Made by a program: the position numbers and the translations under genes. The notes below the pieces were generated by a model. The model was not told where the DNA came from. It did not search any database and worked only from the letters and a program-made list of their open reading frames with translations. Positions 1-4,953 of a stretch of 6,029 nt of DNA are shown in pieces. Numbering within the stretch: the first letter of the stretch is position 1; each line of letters starts with the position of its first letter. This stretch comes from an uncultured Atopobium sp. GTDB lineage: Bacteria > Actinomycetota > Coriobacteriia > Coriobacteriales > Atopobiaceae. Location: positions 1-6,029 of the forward strand of contig CALKRF010000006.1 of assembly GCA_937990665.1 (NCBI GenBank). The letters run 5' to 3'.

Positions 1-1146
1 CCCGATACCTGCACAAACCACGTGCGCGACCCGAAGGTTTGGGAGCAAGACGGGGTTCTGCGCATGCTGTTAGGTGCTCGCGAGAGGGACACTGCGGCTG
101 GTCCCGCGAAATCCGCAGATGAACGCTGCGATTCGGGAGCGGTGTTGATTTACGACTCCAGTGATTGTGGCGAGTCGTGGACGCTCCACTCGGTTATACG
201 CGGGGCTAACGACCTGGGTCATCGTGAGGCGTTTGGCTACATGTGGGAATGCCCTTTTTTGGTGCAGCTAGATGACCAGGAGTTTCTATCTGTGTGTCCG
301 CAAGGGCTAAGTGAAGGCGCTAGTACGGAGCCAAGCGCTGGTACGGAGTCAAACGCCGATGCGGAACCAAGTGCTGGTACGGAACCAAGCGCCGATGCGT
401 CCAAGGGATCGCGCTTGAGCGATTCCGCTAACTTGCAAGAGAATACTTCAAGCGAGCCTCTCGACAAGTGGCAAAACATCTGGCAGTCGGGCTATTTTCC
501 GCTTCCAGAGGGCCAAAAGCTTATCAATGTTGAAACTGTTTCCACCGATAGCTTTGTGCTCTGGGATCATGGTTTTGACTTCTACGCACCTCAAACGTTC
601 GTCGATGATTCTGGCCGAACCATTTTGATTGGATGGATGGGCATCATCGATCCGACTTACCATAGTTATCCTGAAGGCATTGAATTCTGCCACAACCTTA
701 CTCTGCCTCGAGAACTTTCGTTGTCTGGTGATGGTGTTATCCTGCAACATCCAGTTAAAGAGCTTGATGCTAAGCGACGAGAATGTGTGGAATTTGTCGC
801 CGACGCTGTCGTCAAAATAGATCAACTATCTGAAGATATTGAGATTACGGACATATCCGGAGACGGAACTCTTACTCTCAACGACGCGCTTGTGCTTTCT
901 TACTCCAAGGGCACTTTTACCCTGAAATTCATTGACGAGGACATCGCTGCAGGCAGAACTCAACGCTGTATTAGGCTAAAGGAGCTTTTTGACCTGCGCG
1001 TTATTGTTGATGGGTCTACCGTGGAGATTTATCTGAACGATGGACGTGCGGTTTTCTCGACACGCTGGTTCCCTGCATCTGAGCGGCTAACGTTGAGCAG
1101 CACTTTTGTTGCTGCTAGCTCACGAGAATACAGCCTAATCGAGTAA
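1..1146 (+). CDS. GH32 beta-fructosidase / sucrose-6-phosphate hydrolase, 5'-truncated by the window edge
   Basis: The reading frame is open from base 1 to the TAA at 1144-1146 and begins inside the protein. Its first residues, ending in NHVRDPKVW, match the internal RDP motif of glycoside hydrolase family 32, so the GTG at 22 is an internal valine and not a start. Family members hydrolyse beta-fructosidic bonds in sucrose, sucrose-6-phosphate or fructans in the cytoplasm or outside the cell. Visible motifs are RDPKV (bases 22-36, transition-state Asp), WECP (244-255, acid/base Glu at 247-249), CPQGL, QNIWQSGY, YAPQTF and IGWMG. A C-terminal beta-sandwich follows, containing LRVIVDGSTVEIYLNDG. 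The WMNDPNG nucleophile motif should lie upstream; about 110-160 residues are missing. Two stretches are longer than usual: one between RDP and WECP, and a repeat-bearing one after CPQGL. A PTS-linked ScrB/SacA role is plausible, but fructan or sucrose specificity cannot be decided. Confidence 0.93.
   Translation, partial: PDTCTNHVRDPKVWEQDGVLRMLLGARERDTAAGPAKSADERCDSGAVLIYDSSDCGESWTLHSVIRGANDLGHREAFGYMWECPFLVQLDDQEFLSVCPQGLSEGASTEPSAGTESNADAEPSAGTEPSADASKGSRLSDSANLQENTSSEPLDKWQNIWQSGYFPLPEGQKLINVETVSTDSFVLWDHGFDFYAPQTFVDDSGRTILIGWMGIIDPTYHSYPEGIEFCHNLTLPRELSLSGDGVILQHPVKELDAKRRECVEFVADAVVKIDQLSEDIEITDISGDGTLTLNDALVLSYSKGTFTLKFIDEDIAAGRTQRCIRLKELFDLRVIVDGSTVEIYLNDGRAVFSTRWFPASERLTLSSTFVAASSREYSLIE
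317..406 (+). repeat. Tandem 18-bp repeats encoding hexapeptides inside the GH32 gene
   Basis: Five degenerate 18-bp units run head to tail at 317-334, 335-352, 353-370, 371-388 and 389-406. They encode GASTEP, SAGTES, NADAEP, SAGTEP and SADASK. The last unit is degraded. The period is a multiple of three, so changes in copy number keep the frame. The units sit within an insertion of about 40 residues between the conserved CPQGL and QNIWQSGY segments. The peptide is Ala/Ser/Glu/Pro/Gly-rich and probably a disordered surface loop. Confidence 0.88.
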
Positions 1147-1157
1147 CTTAGTAAGAC

Positions 1158-1203
1158 TACCGGCGACAGTTTGATTCCGTCACCATAGAAGCGCCGGCTA
1201 TTT
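1158..1203 (+). terminator. Weak candidate terminator after the GH32 gene
   Basis: CCGGCG at 1160-1165 and CGCCGG at 1192-1197 are perfect inverted arms. They can be extended by TA/TA if C1198 is bulged. The loop is 26 nt and could hold a small GAC/GTC stem. Only a short T run (ATTTG) follows, so this is a poor intrinsic terminator. It is listed because it begins 14 bases after the stop codon and nothing better is seen for this gene. Confidence 0.3.
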
Positions 1204-1304
1204 GTCGTTGATTTACTGGTTATGCACAAAATTGCATATTTCATGCATTTTATACGCAAAATTTTCACAGGACTCGGAAAATTGCCGTTTTTGAGAGCTC
1301 CAGC

Positions 1305-1464
1305 GGTAAAAAATGCGTTTAGTTGGGGATGTACGAATTTAGTTCAACTTTTTATATTCGTGTTTGCCCAGGATAAGCGAAAAAGTTTTAACTATTTCTT
1401 TTACTAATAACGCCAAAACTGCTCATTTTTAAAATGAATACACCAACTAAACGCATTTTTTACC
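1305..1464. repeat. 160-bp foldback element with perfect 22-bp terminal inverted repeats (MITE-like)
   Basis: The 22 bases at 1305-1326 (beginning GGTAAAAAATGCG, ending AGTTGG) are the exact reverse complement of 1443-1464 (beginning CCAACT, ending TTTTTTACC). The arms are separated by 116 bp. A second, imperfect inverted pair lies inside: 1335-1353 against 1380-1398, which agree at most positions. The whole unit could therefore fold into a long interrupted hairpin. It has no coding capacity of note and lies between convergent genes, a common site for miniature inverted-repeat elements. No target-site duplication is visible at the present boundaries (CCAGC on the left, TTTTT on the right). 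A structured RNA is an alternative reading. Confidence 0.65.
1423..1437. repeat. Short perfect palindrome TCATTTT-T-AAAATGA
   Basis: Seven-base arms at 1423-1429 and 1431-1437 are exact reverse complements around a single central T. The palindrome lies inside the foldback element, just before its right 22-bp arm. It could be a protein-binding site or part of the element's structure. AT richness makes chance occurrence fairly likely. Confidence 0.4.
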
Positions 1465-1480
1465 TTTTTGGGACCAAATT

Positions 1481-1519
1481 CGCCAAAAATGAGCCCCAAA
1501 CCAAAGTTTGGGGCTCATT
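1481..1519 (-). terminator. Intrinsic terminator of the PTS operon
   Basis: Arms 1488-1500 and 1507-1519 form a perfect 13-bp stem whose core is GAGCCCCAAA/TTTGGGGCTC, with a 6-nt loop at 1501-1506. Read on the minus strand, the GC core is followed by ATTTTT (1490 down to 1485), the expected U tract. On the plus strand the stem is followed by ATTAACG with no T run, so the polarity fits the minus-strand operon. It sits about 95 bases past the IIA stop codon. Confidence 0.88.
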
Positions 1520-1614
1520 AACGTGCAATCTCAGTGGTCGTTGCAAGCAAGCGAACCTTCATGGCCGCTCGCGCATGGTCGTTCACGCTGGTCGCGCGCT
1601 CACGGTAGTTCGCG

Positions 1615-2088
1615 CTACTCGGAGAGGTACTTGGAGAACGCGGCGACCATACCTTCTGCAGTAGTCTGGCCAAAGACGTCGGCAGACTTTGACTCGTCCA
1701 TGAAGATGCCCATCAGGCTCTGGAGCATCTCTACCTGACCGCCGTCACGCATAATACCCAGGTTAATGACGAGTTTTGCTGGAACAGTGTCGCCGTCGCC
1801 GCCCATTGGCTCAAAGTTGATTGGGCTGGATGGCTTTACGATTGCAATGTAAGGCTTCTCAAGGTTAACCGGATCGGTGTGTGGAATTGCAATCTCACCT
1901 GCAGGAAAAGCGAGTCCGGTTGGATAGTTTTTCTCGCGAGTTGAAATAGCCTCTTTCCAGGTGTTCTTGATGTAGCCGAGGTTGCTCAGGCGGATTTCGA
2001 GCTGGTCAAACAGCTCAAAGGCGTCCTTTGCCTCAATGTCAAAGAAAACGAGCTCGGGCTTTAGGAGCTCAGCGTCGGTTGTAGCCAT
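1615..2088 (-). CDS. PTS system EIIA component, fructose/mannitol-type fold (galactitol-type IIA)
   Basis: This 157-residue cytoplasmic protein would accept phosphate from HPr and pass it to the IIB component encoded by the first gene of the operon. The segment YPTGLAFPAGEIAIPHTD (residues 55-72) is the hallmark of the PTS_EIIA type 2 family, and His70 in IPHTD is the predicted phosphorylated residue. Length and the absence of membrane segments fit a free-standing GatA-like subunit. The ATG at 2088-2086 is preceded by AAAGGGGAG (2102-2094), which is encoded by the last codons of the upstream gene. The upstream TAG ends only 2 bases before this ATG, which suggests translational coupling. It is the last gene before the terminator at 1481-1519. 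Family assignment is strong; the sugar is unknown. Confidence 0.93.
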   Translation of the reverse strand: MATTDAELLKPELVFFDIEAKDAFELFDQLEIRLSNLGYIKNTWKEAISTREKNYPTGLAFPAGEIAIPHTDPVNLEKPYIAIVKPSSPINFEPMGGDGDTVPAKLVINLGIMRDGGQVEMLQSLMGIFMDESKSADVFGQTTAEGMVAAFSKYLSE

Positions 2089-2090
2089 TG

Positions 2091-2666
2091 CTACTCCCCT
2101 TTCTGTTGCTGGCGGCGCGCTCGCACGCGCAGTCCGTCGGGATCTAGTTTTGCCTCGAGGTCGAGCAGCAGCTTGTAGACCTCTCGGGCGTCGTTGCCCT
2201 GCGCGTCGGTCATGTCGCCGCAGGTCAGATAGAAGCGACCCTGCAGCGGCGTGGCCTTGTTGATGCGCACGTACGAGCGCAGTCCTTGCGGAGCCTCTCG
2301 CACGCGAATCTGCGTAATCTGGGACAACTTGTAGGTTGATTTGTGTTTACCCGTTACAAATGTGATTGAGTCTGGGGCGAGAATAACCTGCTCAGGATAG
2401 GCATGCGCGAGAAACGCGTTGAGAATCGAGTACAGGCAAACCACAACAAGAAAGAGCATTAACCAGCGGATAAACCCCAGCGCAAAAAGCACGACTGCCG
2501 CGATAAGCACGATTATCGAGACGTAGTTGGGTAGCAGCACGTCGATGACGTAGCGGCGACGGTCGTACGTGTACGTGACCGGCTTGGCCGCAGCGTCGGT
2601 GCGGGCTGCGGCGCGGTCGTCGGCCGACGGGCGTTTGCTGGTTGAAGAGGACTTTGGAGTGGACAT
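2091..2666 (-). CDS. Two-helix membrane protein with a C-terminal PH-like domain, function unknown
   Basis: The 191-residue product has a polar Ser/Lys/Ala-rich N-terminus (1-30) and a basic stretch YDRRRYVID (34-42). Two hydrophobic helices follow at about 43-65 and 67-88, then a soluble domain at about 90-175. That domain begins YPEQVILAPDSITFVTGKHKS, resembling the first strands of bacterial PH-like (bPH/YdbT-type) domains after paired helices. The C-terminus is strongly basic (RVRARRQQQKGE). The ATG at 2666-2664 follows AAAGG with 9 bases between. No part resembles a known PTS domain, yet the gene lies between IIC and IIA and overlaps the IIA ribosome binding site. It may assist the transporter or simply be carried along. 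The PH-like call is by pattern only; a DUF membrane protein of another fold is possible. Confidence 0.85.
   Translation of the reverse strand: MSTPKSSSTSKRPSADDRAAARTDAAAKPVTYTYDRRRYVIDVLLPNYVSIIVLIAAVVLFALGFIRWLMLFLVVVCLYSILNAFLAHAYPEQVILAPDSITFVTGKHKSTYKLSQITQIRVREAPQGLRSYVRINKATPLQGRFYLTCGDMTDAQGNDAREVYKLLLDLEAKLDPDGLRVRARRQQQKGE
2094..2102 (-). promoter_or_regulatory. Ribosome binding site of IIA inside the upstream gene
   Basis: AAAGGGGAG on the minus strand is made by the last codons of the membrane-protein gene (AAA GGG GAG, then TAG). The IIA ATG lies 2 bases beyond the stop codon. Ribosomes ending on one gene could restart on the next, so the two proteins are probably made at linked rates. 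Confidence 0.75.
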
Positions 2667-2700
2667 GGTTTCTCGCCTTTGGAATCAAGCGGTAAACAGA

Positions 2701-2732
2701 GAGGCTCGCCAAGTGGAACCTGGACGAGCCTC
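2701..2732 (-). other. Stem-loop between IIC and the membrane-protein gene
   Basis: GAGGCTCG (2701-2708) and CGAGCCTC (2725-2732) are perfect 8-base inverted arms. The stem can continue with CCA/TGG (2709-2711, 2721-2723) past one bulged base, leaving a loop of about 9 nt. On the minus strand it is followed by TCTGTTTACC, too poor in U for a strong terminator. It lies within the 108-base spacer that starts at the IIC stop codon. It could protect the upstream transcript end or partly reduce expression of the two downstream genes. Confidence 0.6.
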
Positions 2733-2774
2733 CTTGCGATGTTTTGTAGGCAACGAGGCCTGCTCGGGACGGGA

Positions 2775-4199
2775 CTAAGCCTCCTGAGCCTCGTGCATTG
2801 CTGCAGCCTCCTTGAGGATGCGGCTACGGTTCCACACAGCAAGTGCGCAAGCGATTGCGCCGGTTACTACAACGCCAACGATTGGGTTGATGCTGGAGAA
2901 CAGGACAAACAGGCCGGACAGTGGGCTGCCGCCGTCGGAAAGTACGGTGATCAGGGAAGAACCAGCAACGCCGGTGCTACCAACTGCAGCTGCGATGTCG
3001 AAGCCAGCCTGAGTTGCAGACTGTGTGATGAGTGGAGCAAGAGCGGTGGAAATCAGCAGGCCGATGATGACAGAAACAATGCCGATAATCAGGCCGCGGA
3101 AGCCGTTACCCTTGCAGACAGGAACTGCGACTGCGAGCATGTAGGTGCCAGCAGCAAGGTCGACGAATGGCAGAGTCTGGTTGCCAACTGGCTGAAGCAG
3201 AAGTGCAAACAGAACCATCAGAGGAATGCAGATAAGAGCCAGGGACAGGGTTACTGGGTGACCAACTGCAACTGCGGAGTCGAGGCCGATCCAGATGTTG
3301 CCGCGGTTCTTAACGCGCTGCTGGATAAAGTTAGAAGCTGCCTCGGAGATTGGCAGGAGGCCTTCCATCAGGAGAGCTGCCATACGAGGGATGAGGATCA
3401 GAACGGAGCCAAGGGTGACGCCGATAGTCAGGATCTTGGTGATGGAGCCTGCGATGTCAGCAGCGTCGAAGTATGCAACGCAGCCGATGATGAGGCCGAT
3501 GACGGTACCGATGAACAGTGGCTCACCGAAGACGCCAAAGCGCTTCTGCATGGACTCAACGTCGATATCAATGTCGCGAACGCCAGGGATCTTATCAATC
3601 AGCCAGTTCAGACCCATAGCAACTGGTGCGTAAGCAAGCGAGAAGCCCTGGGAGATAGAAACGCCTGGCATGTTGAGTGCCTTCTGGACGTCCTTTGCGG
3701 TTGCGTCAGCAAGAACAAGCAGGATGACCTCGTCGATGATTGCTGCAGCGAAGCCAAGCATGATGTTGTTGGTAACGTTTGCAACAAGGGAGCCGACGAA
3801 TGCGTAGTGCCAGTAGTTCCAGATGTCGACGTTGACAGTCTGAGTGAAGTTAACCAGGACAAGAAGCAGGTTAACGATGAGTGCCAAAGGAATGATAACC
3901 AGACCAATGGTGGTGCCGAGTGCAATTGCTGCACCTGCTGGCCAACCGACGTCGATGACGTTGAGGGTTAGGCCAAAGCGGTGAATCATCTCCTGAACTG
4001 CAGGTCCAATTGCGGTACCAAACAGCTGGTTGATGACGAGGTTAAGGCCGATAAAGCCAACGCCGACCATAAGGCCAGCCTTGAGGCTCTTACCAAAGCC
4101 TGCTCCTAGAGCGCAACCGATGATGGTCAGGATGATTGGCATCATGACTGCAACACCGAGGCCCTGAAGGAACGAGAAGAATGAAATTACTACTTCCAC
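2775..4199 (-). CDS. PTS system EIIC membrane permease, galactitol (GAT) family
   Basis: The 474-residue integral membrane protein forms the sugar channel of an EII complex. Long hydrophobic segments span most of its length. Diagnostic features of the EIIC-GAT (GatC-like) family are FGKSLKAGLMVGVGFIGLNL (35-54), IGPAVQEM (64-71), the stretch IDVGWPAGAAIA (82-93) and NVDIWNYW (123-130). Further conserved-looking stretches are FGEPLFIG (224-231) and LDSAVAVGHP (306-315). The GTG at 4199-4197 is preferred as start because AGAAGG (4210-4205) lies 5 bases upstream; a TTG in frame at 4226 has no such site. It follows IIB after a 110-base structured spacer, whereas gat operons usually have tight spacing. 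GatC relatives transport galactitol or other polyols and sugars, so the substrate stays open. Confidence 0.94.
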   Translation of the reverse strand: MEVVISFFSFLQGLGVAVMMPIILTIIGCALGAGFGKSLKAGLMVGVGFIGLNLVINQLFGTAIGPAVQEMIHRFGLTLNVIDVGWPAGAAIALGTTIGLVIIPLALIVNLLLVLVNFTQTVNVDIWNYWHYAFVGSLVANVTNNIMLGFAAAIIDEVILLVLADATAKDVQKALNMPGVSISQGFSLAYAPVAMGLNWLIDKIPGVRDIDIDVESMQKRFGVFGEPLFIGTVIGLIIGCVAYFDAADIAGSITKILTIGVTLGSVLILIPRMAALLMEGLLPISEAASNFIQQRVKNRGNIWIGLDSAVAVGHPVTLSLALICIPLMVLFALLLQPVGNQTLPFVDLAAGTYMLAVAVPVCKGNGFRGLIIGIVSVIIGLLISTALAPLITQSATQAGFDIAAAVGSTGVAGSSLITVLSDGGSPLSGLFVLFSSINPIVGVVVTGAIACALAVWNRSRILKEAAAMHEAQEA

Positions 4200-4204
4200 A
4201 CTTA

Positions 4205-4210
4205 CCTTCT
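4205..4210 (-). promoter_or_regulatory. Ribosome binding site that fixes the GTG start of IIC
   Basis: AGAAGG on the minus strand ends 5 bases before the GTG at 4199-4197. No comparable site precedes the in-frame TTG at 4226, which lies in the U-rich tract after the spacer hairpin. The GTG is therefore the likely start, removing nine residues from the longest frame. Confidence 0.75.
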
Positions 4211-4213
4211 TTC

Positions 4214-4294
4214 GAACAAAAAACAAACACCCGCCGCCGTTGGCGGTAAGCCGCAGGCGCGTGGCCTCGCAGACAACCGTTGGCGAGCGGGTGT
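4214..4294 (-). terminator. Candidate attenuating terminator between IIB and IIC
   Basis: Arms 4227-4234 (ACACCCGC) and 4287-4294 (GCGGGTGT) pair perfectly. After one bulge (A4286) the stem continues with CGCC (4235-4238) against GGCG (4282-4285), about 12 base pairs in total. On the minus strand the stem runs directly into TTTGTTTTTTGTTC (4226 down to 4213), a good U-rich tail. The loop of more than 40 nt contains alternative small hairpins, for example CCGCC-GTT-GGCGG at 4234-4246. A 9-base direct repeat CCGTTGGCG is present at 4237-4245 and 4277-4285. The stem begins 15 bases after the IIB stop codon. It may cut IIC relative to IIB or stabilise the IIB message. Confidence 0.6.
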
Positions 4295-4309
4295 AAATTA
4301 CCGAACTAC

Positions 4310-4591
4310 TTACTTGAGGATGTCAAGAATCTGCTGCTCAGCAGCTGCCTTACCAATGGTGGTGAGAAAAGGAACGCCGCTGACATATGGGCAGGTAATG
4401 CTTGCAGGTGCCTCAGTAGTTGCAATGAGGATGTCTGCGTCTGCACACTGGCCAACTGCCTCGCCAATGGAGCATTTAACAATGTTGTAAGTTCCAGCAA
4501 GACCGTTGGAATCGAGAAGATCCTTGACCTTTGCCTCAACAGCAGTAGAGGTTGCGATACCGGAACCACAAGCTACGACTACCTTTTTCAT
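4310..4591 (-). CDS. PTS system EIIB component, galactitol (lactose/cellobiose-fold) type
   Basis: The 93-residue protein opens with MKKVVVACGSGIATSTAV, the P-loop-like phosphocysteine motif of PTS IIB proteins; Cys8 is the predicted phosphorylated residue. IIB takes phosphate from IIA-His and gives it to the sugar bound by IIC. The rest, including VGQCADADILIATTE and VPFLTTIG, agrees with GatB-like subunits in pattern and length. The ATG at 4591-4589 is chosen because AAGGAG lies just upstream (4602-4597) and the protein motif begins at once. A longer in-frame start at 4741 would add 50 residues of charged, non-homologous sequence. It is the first gene of the operon and follows a leader of about 208 nt. 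Confidence 0.94.
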   Translation of the reverse strand: MKKVVVACGSGIATSTAVEAKVKDLLDSNGLAGTYNIVKCSIGEAVGQCADADILIATTEAPASITCPYVSGVPFLTTIGKAAAEQQILDILK

Positions 4592-4609
4592 GTCTTCTCC
4601 TTCGAGACA
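4591..4609 (-). promoter_or_regulatory. IIB ribosome binding site displayed in a small hairpin loop
   Basis: On the mRNA, UGUCU (4609-4605) can pair with AGACA (4595-4591), placing CGAAGGAGA with the Shine-Dalgarno AAGGAG in the loop and the A of the AUG in the stem. A neighbouring stem, AGGACG/CGTCCT (4609-4614 and 4623-4628), sits directly 5' of it. Five base pairs is weak, so this may only expose the site or may do nothing. Confidence 0.35.
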
Positions 4610-4799
4610 GGACGGGGTTTCTCGTCCTAATATGTGGTTGATGCGCAAGCAGTTTCGCGGGACTGCGTGCGGGGCGCGCGATTGCCGTGCTGGCGCGTGC
4701 TGCAAGCGGCTGCCGTGCTCGCGGTTTCGCTGGCTCATCAACCGATGTGCCGATGTTACCTGTTTATTGCCCGGGTTTCTCGGCTTCTAAACACTTAAC
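4592..4799 (-). other. Long GC-rich leader of the PTS operon
   Basis: If transcription starts near 4799, about 208 nt precede the IIB start codon. A solid hairpin is CGCA-A-GCAGT (4644-4653) against ACTGC-G-TGCG (4662-4671), nine base pairs around one mismatch with an 8-nt loop. Other structure includes the 9-base direct repeat TGCCGTGCT (4683-4691, 4711-4719) and a tandem CCGATGTG/CCGATGTT at 4742-4757. No open frame with a ribosome binding site was seen. No recognised riboswitch or RNA antiterminator target was identified. Confidence 0.45.
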
Positions 4800-4804
4800 G
4801 TTGG
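4795..4804. promoter_or_regulatory. Candidate LacI-type operator at the operon start point
   Basis: TTAACGTTGG is centred on CG, with an AACGTT palindrome at 4797-4802. It overlaps the predicted transcription start (about 4799) of the minus-strand promoter, an effective place for a repressor. CG-centred palindromes are typical of LacI-family operators. The site is short and imperfect, and assignment to the neighbouring regulator is inferred. Confidence 0.4.
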
Positions 4805-4805
4805 T

Positions 4806-4834
4806 ATTGTAAACAAATTAAACAAGATTGTCTA
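4806..4834 (-). promoter_or_regulatory. Sigma-70-type promoter of the PTS operon
   Basis: On the minus strand TAGACA (4834-4829) and TACAAT (4811-4806) are separated by exactly 17 bases. Each hexamer differs at one position from the TTGACA/TATAAT consensus. The region is AT-rich and lies upstream of IIB and divergent from the regulator gene. Transcription should start near 4799. Confidence 0.7.
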
Positions 4835-4836
4835 TG

Positions 4837-4865
4837 TTGTTTTATCTATACAATTTTTATATAGT
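4837..4865 (+). promoter_or_regulatory. Sigma-70-type promoter of the LacI-family gene
   Basis: TTGTTT (4837-4842) and TATAGT (4860-4865) are separated by 17 bases. The -10 element differs from consensus at one position and the -35 at two. Its -35 lies two bases from the -35 of the divergent operon promoter. The predicted start near 4872 gives an untranslated leader of about 80 nt. Confidence 0.55.
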
Positions 4866-4897
4866 TGATGTATTAGTTTTATGGAGTACTTGCAGGT

Positions 4898-4916
4898 AAA
4901 ACGTTTTTAACGTATT
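4898..4916. promoter_or_regulatory. CG-centred operator candidates upstream of the regulator gene
   Basis: AAAACGTTTT at 4898-4907 is a perfect 10-base palindrome. It is followed at once by TTAACGTATT (4907-4916), which shares the TTAACGT word with the site at 4795-4804. Binding here, downstream of the promoter at 4837-4865, could block transcription of the regulator's own gene. Matches to the CcpA cre consensus are partial, so a local LacI-type repressor is the better guess. Confidence 0.45.
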
Positions 4917-4941
4917 AGTTGAATTGTTTATTTTGACGTTT

Positions 4942-4948
4942 GAGGGGG
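4942..4948 (+). promoter_or_regulatory. Ribosome binding site of the LacI-family gene
   Basis: GAGGGGG lies 5 bases before the ATG at 4954 and decides between this start and the longer frame from the TTG at 4924. Confidence 0.75.
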
Positions 4949-4953
4949 ACGCC

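Larger units (their letters stand above)
1147..1614. other. Gene-free AT-rich convergent spacer
   Basis: These 468 bases separate the 3' end of GH32 (plus strand) from the 3' end of the PTS IIA gene (minus strand). No open frame in it has a ribosome binding site or resembles a protein. Bases from about 1200 to 1490 are much more AT-rich than the flanking genes. They hold an imperfect inverted repeat at 1228-1251 (TGCAT/ATGCA arms with A/T extensions), the foldback element at 1305-1464 and a small palindrome at 1423-1437. The operon terminator follows at 1488-1519. Bases 1520-1614 are GC-rich and repetitive (three TGGTCG words) and form the tail between IIA and its terminator. Confidence 0.75.

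Noticed and set aside
22..24. GTG at 22 as the start of the GH32 protein
   Set aside because: The frame is open to base 1, and the residues before it continue the family's internal motif; the nucleophile domain must lie upstream.
317..406. CRISPR-like or intergenic repeat array
   Set aside because: Units are contiguous, without spacers, in frame and coding within GH32.
448..825. Minus-strand frame of 125 residues inside GH32
   Set aside because: It overlaps the conserved QNIWQSGY-YAPQTF region on the other strand, has no family pattern and no suitable ribosome binding site.
1222..1407. Small plus-strand frame MHKIAYFMHFIRK in the AT-rich spacer
   Set aside because: It runs into the foldback element, lacks a Shine-Dalgarno sequence, and its composition reflects AT-rich DNA.
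2679..3971. A 430-residue plus-strand open frame opposite IIC
   Set aside because: Its product is a Cys/Asp/Asn/Gln-rich composition with no domain. It is the mirror image of codons for hydrophobic IIC residues, and the minus-strand frame matches a known family throughout.
4200..4226. TTG at 4226 as the IIC start
   Set aside because: It sits in the U-rich tail of the spacer hairpin without a ribosome binding site, whereas the GTG at 4199 has AGAAGG at proper distance.
4592..4741. Longer IIB start at 4741 adding 50 residues
   Set aside because: The added segment is Arg/His-rich and unlike any PTS domain. The ATG at 4591 has AAGGAG upstream and begins exactly at the IIB motif.
4898..4907. CcpA cre site
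   Set aside because: The outer positions of the cre consensus do not match on the left side, so only a generic CG-centred operator call is supported.
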